Origin: a bacterium
GTDB taxonomy: Bacteria > Auribacterota > UBA3054
DNA: 8,872 nucleotides
Assembly (NCBI GenBank): GCA_017444325.1
Contig: JAFSWV010000033.1
Span: forward strand, 1 to 8,872
Direction: 5' to 3'
Shown: positions 1-5,337 of the stretch, piece after piece
Layout of the letters: each line of letters starts with the position of its first letter
How positions within the stretch are numbered: the stretch's first letter is position 1
Made by a program: the position numbers and the translations under genes
Notes under the pieces: generated by a model
What the model was told of the DNA's origin: nothing
Database searches by the model: none
What the model saw: only the letters and a program-made list of their open reading frames with translations

Positions 1-771
1 TGCAGAAGGCACAGCAAGATCCTTCAGAACAAAATAAACGCCGCGAAATTTTTGAGGACGCTGGAAGCCAGAAAACTCGGCCCGGTCGTCTGCCAGCACT
101 ACGAGATAGGGATAGGAAAGGAAGGGAAACGCTTGGTGCAGCTCTCAGACCTGCATTACAACGATCTTTCCAAGCTTTTCCTCAAGGAAGTGATTTCCGA
201 GGTCAACAAACTTGAGCCAGATTATGTCGCCATCACAGGCGACTTCATCCAGAAGATAAAAGATATCCCGGAGTTAATCGAACTTCTTGGTAAACTCAAG
301 GCCAAGGAAAAAATATTTTACGTCCTGGGCAATCATGACTTTTGGATCGGAGCGGAGAAACCCCTGACGGAAGCCCTGGATTCCCTGGGCTTCGTGCATT
401 TAAGGAACGAAACTTTCGCGGCGGGGGAGACGATCTTTCTGGGCTCGGAAGCGCCCTGGGGACAGGAGATGTCCCGCTTCGCTTCTCTTGACAAAGAAAA
501 ACTTATTATCGCTCTGGGCCATGACCCGGACGAATGGGAGAATTGGCGGGAAATAGGAGCGCATCTTGTCCTCTCCGGGCACACCCACGGAGGACAAATT
601 CGTTTCGGGCTCTTCGGGCCGATGATCCTGCCCTCGAAATTTGGCGCCATGATGGCGGAGAGAGTCCTTGCCAAAGACGGCAGCGTTATGCTCATAAGCA
701 GGGGATTGGGAAAGCCTTATTTCCGTTTTTGTAATCCCTGCGAGATCACCATGATCGATATTCGCCTGTAA
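1..771 (+). CDS. Calcineurin-like metallophosphoesterase (YkuE/YaeI-like), 5' partial
   Basis: This is a two-metal phosphohydrolase of the calcineurin-like superfamily. All the metal-binding blocks are visible. Numbered from the TTG at 52 they are LSDLH (D33, H35), TGD (D64), GNHD (N94, H95), GHD (H157) and GHTHGG (H177, H179). This order and spacing match the YkuE/YaeI type, some of which act on lipid-linked substrates at the membrane; the substrate here is unknown. The frame is open from base 1. The TTG at 52 has no Shine-Dalgarno sequence, so the true start, and perhaps an N-terminal membrane anchor, probably lies upstream of the window. The stop is followed by the promoter of the thiamine operon, so this gene ends a separate unit. 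The family is secure; the substrate and start are not. Confidence 0.88.
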   Translation, partial: CRRHSKILQNKINAAKFLRTLEARKLGPVVCQHYEIGIGKEGKRLVQLSDLHYNDLSKLFLKEVISEVNKLEPDYVAITGDFIQKIKDIPELIELLGKLKAKEKIFYVLGNHDFWIGAEKPLTEALDSLGFVHLRNETFAAGETIFLGSEAPWGQEMSRFASLDKEKLIIALGHDPDEWENWREIGAHLVLSGHTHGGQIRFGLFGPMILPSKFGAMMAERVLAKDGSVMLISRGLGKPYFRFCNPCEITMIDIRL

Positions 772-783
772 AATCGGCGAATA
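759..783 (+). other. Stem-loop spanning the metallophosphoesterase stop codon
   Basis: TATTCGCC (759-766) and GGCGAATA (776-783) form a perfect 8-bp stem with a 9-nt loop that contains the TAA stop. No U-tract follows, so it is not a canonical intrinsic terminator. It could protect the 3' end of the mRNA or be a weak or factor-assisted terminator. No better terminator is seen between this gene and the thiamine operon promoter. Confidence 0.4.
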
Positions 784-793
784 AGATATATTC

Positions 794-822
794 TTGAAAT
801 AGCAAAAATTTTTTGCTATGCT
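794..822 (+). promoter_or_regulatory. Probable housekeeping promoter of the thiamine operon, with inverted repeat in spacer
   Basis: The -35 is TTGAAA (794-799) and the -10 is TATGCT (817-822), separated by 17 nt. TGC (814-816) directly before the -10 gives an extended -10. The spacer is taken up by a perfect inverted repeat, AGCAAAAA / TTTTTGCT around one central T (801-817), which extends to a 21-nt palindrome at 799-819. Transcription should begin near 828-830, right at the edge of the TPP aptamer. The same half-sites recur in the promoter at 7433-7461. Confidence 0.65.
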
Positions 823-827
823 TAAGG

Positions 828-917
828 TCCAGATACGGGGTGCTTCCTCCACGGTGGAGCGAGGCTGAGATGATACCCATATTAACTTGATCCGGATAAT
901 ACCGGCGTAAGGAAAAA
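828..917 (+). promoter_or_regulatory. TPP riboswitch (THI box)
   Basis: The conserved thi-box core is clear: GGGGTGC (837-843), a P3 stem CTCC/GGAG (847-850 with 856-859), CTGAGA (865-870), ATACCC (874-878 region), then TGATCCGG-ATAATA-CCGG forming the P4/P5 arm (892-895 with 902-905), and GCGTAAGGA (905-913). A short P1 can be drawn from TCC (828-830) with GGA (911-913) and TAC (834-836) with GTA (907-909). The AAGGA at 909-913 sits 8 nt before the thiC ATG and is the best Shine-Dalgarno available, so ligand-bound P1 would hide the ribosome site directly. No terminator hairpin with a U-tract lies between the aptamer and the ATG, so translational control is inferred. The aptamer identity is secure. 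Confidence 0.95.
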
Positions 918-921
918 GGAT

Positions 922-2214
922 ATGACCCAACTTCAAAGTGCAATTGAGGGCGTCATAACTGATGCCATGAGGACAGTGGCGGAATTTGAGCATGTGCCGC
1001 CGGAAACAGTCCTCGCTGAAGTGGCGGCGGGAAGAGCCGTCATTCCTTTAAACCCCTCCCATAAAAATTGTCGGCCTGTTGGCGTAGGGAGGGTCTTCAC
1101 AACAAAAATTAACGCCAACTTAGGCTGCAGTAAAGACCGCTCGTCTCTGGATGAGGAACTGAAAAAACTTGCAGTTTCTCTAAAGTACGGCGCGGATTTC
1201 GTCATGGACCTGACCGTGGGTAAAGATGTCTCTTATATTCGCAAAGAGATGATCAAAAATTCGCCCGTGCCTTTGGGGACTGTGCCTGTTTACGAGACCG
1301 TTTCGCGTCTGGAGGGCAGCGTTCCCAAGATGGACATGGCTTTGCTGTTGGACGTCATTACTGAGCAGGCGGAGCAGGGCGTGGATTTCATGACGCTGCA
1401 CGCGGGGCTTTTGAGAAGGCACATTCCTCTGGCTGTTAAAAGGACCATGGGAATAGTCTCCCGAGGCGGATCCTTGATGGCGGAGTGGATGCTGGAGCAT
1501 GACGCGGAGAATCCTCTTTATGAGAACTGGGACAAAGTGCTGGATATTCTGTATAAGCACGATGTGACGGTCTCCTTGGGGGACGGACTTCGCCCGGGGT
1601 GCATCGCGGACGCTTCCGACGAGGCCCAGTTCGCCGAGCTTTCCGTTTTGGGAGAGCTTGTCAAAGCCTGCCGCGAAAGAGGCGTGCAGGTCATGGTGGA
1701 AGGCCCCGGGCACATTCCTTTCAACGAGATAAAGATGAACATGGAAAAGGAGCGGGAGCTTTGTTTCGGCGCGCCTTTCTACGTGCTCGGTCCCGTTGTT
1801 ACGGACATCGCCCCCGGCTACGACCATATCGTGTCCGCCATCGGCGCCACCGCCGCGGCGACCTACGGAGCCTCGCTTCTGTGCTACGTGACGCCAGCGG
1901 AACACCTCGGTCTTCCCACGGAGGACGACGTGAGGGAAGGCTGCGTAGCCTATAAGATCGCGGCGCACGCCGGCGACATCGCCAGAGGTTTGCCTGGGGC
2001 AACAGACATCGATCTTAAGATGTCGGAGGCCAGGAAGAATTTCGACTGGGACAAGCAGTTCGAGTGCGCCCTGGATCCCGAGACCGCCAAAGCAAGGTGG
2101 ATGAAGGGAGAGCCCGAATCCCACGACGAGGATCACTGCACCATGTGCGGAAAGGAGTTCTGCGCCGTCAGGACCACGAAAAGGATCAAAGAACTTTTAG
2201 CCAATAAAAATTGA
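922..2214 (+). CDS. thiC: Phosphomethylpyrimidine synthase ThiC
   Basis: ThiC is a radical-SAM enzyme that rearranges aminoimidazole ribotide, from purine synthesis, into hydroxymethylpyrimidine phosphate, the pyrimidine half of thiamine. At 430 residues this is the short form without the N-terminal extension found in proteobacterial and plant ThiC. Diagnostic segments include INANLG, VEGPGHIPFNEI, the APFYVLGPVVTDIAPGYDH block and the CYVTPAEHLGLP block. The C-terminal CX2CX4C cluster motif is present at C406, C409 and C414. The 4Fe-4S cluster is oxygen-sensitive, which fits an anaerobe. The ATG at 922 follows AAGGA, which is part of the TPP riboswitch, so thiamine pyrophosphate should repress this first gene of the operon. 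The segment NLGCSKD has Cys where many homologues have Thr or Asn; its significance is unknown. Confidence 0.97.
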   Translation: MTQLQSAIEGVITDAMRTVAEFEHVPPETVLAEVAAGRAVIPLNPSHKNCRPVGVGRVFTTKINANLGCSKDRSSLDEELKKLAVSLKYGADFVMDLTVGKDVSYIRKEMIKNSPVPLGTVPVYETVSRLEGSVPKMDMALLLDVITEQAEQGVDFMTLHAGLLRRHIPLAVKRTMGIVSRGGSLMAEWMLEHDAENPLYENWDKVLDILYKHDVTVSLGDGLRPGCIADASDEAQFAELSVLGELVKACRERGVQVMVEGPGHIPFNEIKMNMEKERELCFGAPFYVLGPVVTDIAPGYDHIVSAIGATAAATYGASLLCYVTPAEHLGLPTEDDVREGCVAYKIAAHAGDIARGLPGATDIDLKMSEARKNFDWDKQFECALDPETAKARWMKGEPESHDEDHCTMCGKEFCAVRTTKRIKELLANKN

Positions 2215-2224
2215 GGAATATAAA

Positions 2225-3010
2225 ATGAAGAAAGAAGTAATGGAAGAGACTATCTCCGGCGCTATAGTAAAGAGTTTTTTTAAGAAACTGCAGGACAACA
2301 TGGCCCTCGACGTGGCCATCGCGGGCGCCGGGCCGTCAGGTTTAGTGGCCGCTTATTATCTGGCCAAGAAAGGACTGAAGGTCGCCATCTTCGAATCGAA
2401 GCTGGCGCCCGGCGGCGGCATCTGGGGCGGCGGCATGCTGATGAACGAAGTGGTCGTCCAGGACGACGCTGCCAAGATACTGCACGAATTCGGCATCACC
2501 ACCGTGCCCATCAAGAAGGGCTACCACACCGTTGACTCCGTGGAAATGGCCTCCGGGCTTATTTTCGGAGCTAGGCACGCCGGCGCGGTCATCTTCAATA
2601 CGGTGACGATAGAGGACGTAGTAATGCACAACGACGTGGTCAGTGGCGTGGTCATCAATTGGAATCCTGTGGTGAGACTGGAAATGCACGTGGATCCGCT
2701 GGTCGTTACTACGCGTGCTCTCATAGACGGCACGGGACATCCCAATGAGATCGTAAGGAAGGTCGTCAGCAAGGCTGGTGTGAAGATCGATTCGCCCACC
2801 GGCGGCGTGATGGGGGAGAAGCCCATGTGGATGGAAGACGGCGAAAGGACGACTTTGATCAACACCAAGAAACTCTACCCCGGGCTCTACGCCTCCGGCA
2901 TGGCGGCCAACAACGTCCAGGGCGGTTTCCGCATGGGGCCCATTTTCGGCGGCATGCTTAAAAGCGGCAAGAAAGTCGCCGATCTCGTGGAAGCGGATCT
3001 GAAGAAATGA
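2225..3010 (+). CDS. thi4: Thi4-type thiazole synthase, sulfide-dependent (His-type)
   Basis: This enzyme builds the adenylated thiazole half of thiamine from NAD, glycine and a sulfur source, replacing the bacterial ThiG/ThiS/ThiF/ThiH route. The 261-residue protein has an N-terminal Rossmann nucleotide-binding motif AGAGPSGL (33-40), the Thi4 block ESKLAPGGGIWGGGM (57-71), LIDGTGH (166-172) and a C-terminal glycine-rich segment GMAANNVQGGFRMGP (225-239). The position that is Cys in yeast and plant suicide Thi4 is His here (EMHVDPL, H155), as in methanogen enzymes that take sulfur from free sulfide with Fe(II) and turn over repeatedly. GAGGA overlapping the thiC stop supports the ATG at 2225, 10 nt after thiC. 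The last four bases overlap the thiE start. Family and His assignment are firm from the motif; sulfide use is inferred from the archaeal precedent. Confidence 0.93.
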   Translation: MKKEVMEETISGAIVKSFFKKLQDNMALDVAIAGAGPSGLVAAYYLAKKGLKVAIFESKLAPGGGIWGGGMLMNEVVVQDDAAKILHEFGITTVPIKKGYHTVDSVEMASGLIFGARHAGAVIFNTVTIEDVVMHNDVVSGVVINWNPVVRLEMHVDPLVVTTRALIDGTGHPNEIVRKVVSKAGVKIDSPTGGVMGEKPMWMEDGERTTLINTKKLYPGLYASGMAANNVQGGFRMGPIFGGMLKSGKKVADLVEADLKK

Positions 3011-3633
3011 AAATAGAAGACGGATTCGGACTTTATCTCATTGTGACGAACCCTGTCGCGGGGTACGCCAAGTGCGCGGAGGCCGCCGTGAAATGCGGAC
3101 TGCGCTTCGTGCAGCTCAGGATGAAGAACGCTCCGGAAGCGGAGATCCTGAGGGAAGCGAAGAATATGCGCGCGGCCACCAGAGGGACGAAGACGCTCTT
3201 CATCGTGAACGACAATCCGAAACTCGCGGCGTTGGCGGAAGCCGACGGCGTGCATCTCGGGCAAGGCGACATGCCGATAGCCATCGCGCGCAAGCTCTAC
3301 CCGGAGCTGGCGGTCTTCGGGCTCTCCACGCACAATATAAGCCAGGTTCGGGAAGCGGCCAGGCTTGCTCCCGACTACATTGGCGTGGGGCCTGTCTATG
3401 CCACTCCGACCAAAGCGATCCCCGACCCCACGCTGGGAGTTGAGGGCGCGGCTGAAATGATAAAAGCCGCGCCCTGCCCGGCGGTGGCGATAGGGGGCAT
3501 TAATGATGAAAACTTACCTTTAATAAAACGCGCCGGCGCCCGGAACTATTCCGTGGTGCGGGCCGTTTGTCAAAATAATGATCCGGAATCAGCCATAAGG
3601 AGGCTTATGGAGATCTGGGCAACCCAAAATTAA
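3007..3633 (+). CDS. thiE: Thiamine-phosphate synthase ThiE
   Basis: ThiE couples hydroxymethylpyrimidine diphosphate to thiazole phosphate to give thiamine phosphate. The 208-residue TIM barrel shows the family landmarks: VQLRMK (R38, K40), FIVNDN (N68, D69), ADGVHLGQGD (79-88), GLSTHN (S107), GPVYATPTK (128-136, the pyrophosphate-binding TPTK) and AIGGI (161-165). Departures from the usual sequence are NDN for NDR and SVVRAV for the common VVSAI near the C terminus; the fold and key residues look intact. The start is an ATGA overlap with the thi4 stop, so translation is probably coupled. It is single-domain, with no fused ThiD, so the HMP-phosphate kinase and thiamine-phosphate kinase must be encoded elsewhere. 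pyrG follows after 6 nt. Confidence 0.95.
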   Translation: MKIEDGFGLYLIVTNPVAGYAKCAEAAVKCGLRFVQLRMKNAPEAEILREAKNMRAATRGTKTLFIVNDNPKLAALAEADGVHLGQGDMPIAIARKLYPELAVFGLSTHNISQVREAARLAPDYIGVGPVYATPTKAIPDPTLGVEGAAEMIKAAPCPAVAIGGINDENLPLIKRAGARNYSVVRAVCQNNDPESAIRRLMEIWATQN

Positions 3634-3639
3634 TAAACG

Positions 3640-5271
3640 ATGAAAAAAAGAACAAAGTACGTCTTCATCACGGGCGGCGTGGTGTCAAGTCTGGGGAAAG
3701 GCATTACGTCGGCAAGCCTTGCCCTTCTTTTGAAAAGCCGGGGCTACAACGTTTTCATGCAGAAGCTGGATCCTTACCTGAACATCGATCCCGGCACCAT
3801 GAGCCCTTACCAGCACGGCGAAGTTTTCGTGACGGACGACGGAACGGAAGCGGACCTGGACCTCGGGCACTATGAGCGCTTCGCGGGCGTCACTTGCAGT
3901 AAAGCCTCCAACTACACCAGCGGTAAAATTTATTCCGCGGTGCTGCAACGCGAGCGCCAGGGCGGATATCTGGGCGGCACGGTGCAGGTCATTCCGCATA
4001 TCACAAACGAGATCAAGTCCGCTATCCGAAGCGCGGCTGGCCCTGAGGTGGACATCGTTCTTTGCGAGATCGGCGGCGTTTCCGGCGATATCGAATCTCT
4101 GCCTTTCTTGGAAGCGGCACGCCAGTTCCGTTTTGAGGAAGGCCCCAACAACACCTGCTTCGTACATTTGACGCTCGTTCCGTACCTTCGGGCGGCGGGG
4201 GAATTGAAGACCAAGCCCAGCCAGCAGTCCGTGGCGGTGCTGCGTTCCATCGGCATCATCCCGGACATCCTGGTATGCCGCACGGAAATGCCGATCCCCC
4301 AGGAGCACCGGGACAAACTGGCGCTCTTCTGCAACGTCAGGAAAGAGCGTGTCATAGAAGAGCTGGACATCACCACCAGCGTTTATGCTATTCCCAAAGC
4401 TTTGAGCGAACAGCATCTGGACGAGGAAGTCTTAAAGCAGCTCGACCTTGAGATGAAACCCATTAAGCACACCTCCTGGGACGAACTGGTGAAAAGAGCC
4501 ACGAAGCCGAAAACGGAATGCACCATCGCCCTGGTCGGAAAATACGTGGCCATAAAGGACGCTTACAAGAGCGTGCATGAGGCTTTCCAGCACGCCGGCA
4601 TGGGCCATTACGCCAAGGTAAAGGTCAAATTCATCGAGGCCGAGGATTTGGAGAAGAGCACGCGTCCTCTGCAGGGCGTGGACGGCATACTGGTGCCCGG
4701 CGGCTTCGGCAGCCGCGGCGTTCCCGGAAAATGCATCGCCATCCGTTACGCCAGGGAACACAAGATACCCTTCCTCGGCATCTGCCTCGGCATGCAGTGC
4801 ACGGTTATCGAGTTTGCCAGGAACGTCCTGAAATGGAAGGACGCCAATAGTACGGAATTCGACCCCAAGACCACGCATCCGGTCATCGATCTTATGGAAG
4901 AGCAGAAGAAGATCACCGACAAGGGCGGCACTATGAGACTGGGCGCTTACCCCTGCAAGCTGACGAAAGGTTCTGTAGCCGCGAAAGCCTACGGCAGCAC
5001 GGAAATTTCCGAGCGTCACAGACACCGCTACGAGCTTAGCTACGACAGCGAGAGCTGCAAGGCGTTGGAGAAAGCCGGCCTCAAAGTCGTCGGCCTTTCC
5101 CCGGACAAAAAGCTGGTGGAAGTGGTGGAACTGCCCGATCATCCTTATTTCGTGGCCTGCCAGTTCCATCCGGAATTCAAGTCGCGTCCGACGAAGCCGC
5201 ATCCGCTGTTCTTCAACCTGGTGAAAGAGGCGCTTCTTTACAAAAAGGCGAAGGAAAACAAGAAAAAATAA
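3640..5271 (+). CDS. pyrG: CTP synthase (glutamine-hydrolysing), canonical copy
   Basis: CTP synthase aminates UTP to CTP using ATP and ammonia released from glutamine. The 543-residue length is typical. The synthetase domain (about 1-270) has TGGVVSSLGKG (P-loop, K20), DPGTMSP (50-56), EADLDLGHYERF (70-81, with the Mg-binding Asp D74), CEIGG (E143) and KTKPSQQS (190-197). The glutaminase domain (about 295-530) has the PGGFGSRG loop (353-360), GICLGMQ with nucleophile C382, GGTMRLG, ERHRHRYE and QFHPEF (H510, E512), so the Cys-His-Glu triad and oxyanion loop are complete. It begins 6 nt after thiE with no clear Shine-Dalgarno and no separate promoter that I can defend, so it is probably co-transcribed and translationally coupled with the thiamine genes. 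That is an unusual setting. A diverged tandem copy follows. Confidence 0.97.
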   Translation: MKKRTKYVFITGGVVSSLGKGITSASLALLLKSRGYNVFMQKLDPYLNIDPGTMSPYQHGEVFVTDDGTEADLDLGHYERFAGVTCSKASNYTSGKIYSAVLQRERQGGYLGGTVQVIPHITNEIKSAIRSAAGPEVDIVLCEIGGVSGDIESLPFLEAARQFRFEEGPNNTCFVHLTLVPYLRAAGELKTKPSQQSVAVLRSIGIIPDILVCRTEMPIPQEHRDKLALFCNVRKERVIEELDITTSVYAIPKALSEQHLDEEVLKQLDLEMKPIKHTSWDELVKRATKPKTECTIALVGKYVAIKDAYKSVHEAFQHAGMGHYAKVKVKFIEAEDLEKSTRPLQGVDGILVPGGFGSRGVPGKCIAIRYAREHKIPFLGICLGMQCTVIEFARNVLKWKDANSTEFDPKTTHPVIDLMEEQKKITDKGGTMRLGAYPCKLTKGSVAAKAYGSTEISERHRHRYELSYDSESCKALEKAGLKVVGLSPDKKLVEVVELPDHPYFVACQFHPEFKSRPTKPHPLFFNLVKEALLYKKAKENKKK

Positions 5272-5273
5272 GC

Positions 5274-5303
5274 GTTTCATTTTAGGTTGAAATTTGTTAG
5301 AAT
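5274..5303 (+). promoter_or_regulatory. Extended -10 promoter of the second CTP synthase gene
   Basis: The -10 is TAGAAT (5298-5303), preceded by TGT (5295-5297), an extended -10. The -35 region is poor: GTTTCA at 5274-5279 gives an 18-nt spacer and three consensus matches. Initiation would fall near 5310, which leaves the left arm of the flanking inverted repeat out of the transcript. This is the only promoter-like sequence between the two CTP synthase genes. Confidence 0.55.
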
Positions 5304-5337
5304 GTACCCATCAAGGAGGTACTAACCTAAAATGAAA
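5275..5337 (+). repeat. 14-bp inverted repeat enclosing promoter, RBS and start codon
   Basis: TTTCATTTTAGGTT (5275-5288) and AACCTAAAATGAAA (5324-5337) are perfect reverse complements separated by 35 nt. The right arm contains the ATG (5332-5334) of the second CTP synthase gene, and the loop contains its AAGGAGGT ribosome site. The left arm lies upstream of the extended -10. Only RNA reading through from the first CTP synthase gene could therefore form the stem; RNA started at the local promoter would lack the left arm. The pairing is directly visible; a gating function is inferred. Confidence 0.75.
5313..5320 (+). promoter_or_regulatory. Full-length Shine-Dalgarno site of the second CTP synthase gene
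   Basis: AAGGAGGT is complementary to the whole anti-Shine-Dalgarno core and lies 11 nt before the ATG at 5332. It is by far the strongest ribosome site in the window. The first CTP synthase gene has none that is recognisable. Confidence 0.8.

Noticed and set aside
799..819. AT-rich palindrome as an intrinsic terminator for the metallophosphoesterase gene
   Set aside because: The stem is almost only A-T with no following U-run outside it, and it fits exactly between good -35 and -10 boxes.
871..921. Transcription terminator as expression platform for the TPP riboswitch
   Set aside because: There is no G-C-rich stem followed by a T-run between the aptamer and the thiC start.
1180..2136. Long open frame on the minus strand opposite thiC, and similar frames opposite both CTP synthase genes
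   Set aside because: They are shadows of highly conserved + strand genes, with compositions typical of antisense frames and no recognisable domains.
3430..3560. Possible internal promoter within the 3' part of thiE for pyrG
   Set aside because: Only loose AT-rich hexamers occur, with poor spacing and no extended -10 like the other promoters here.
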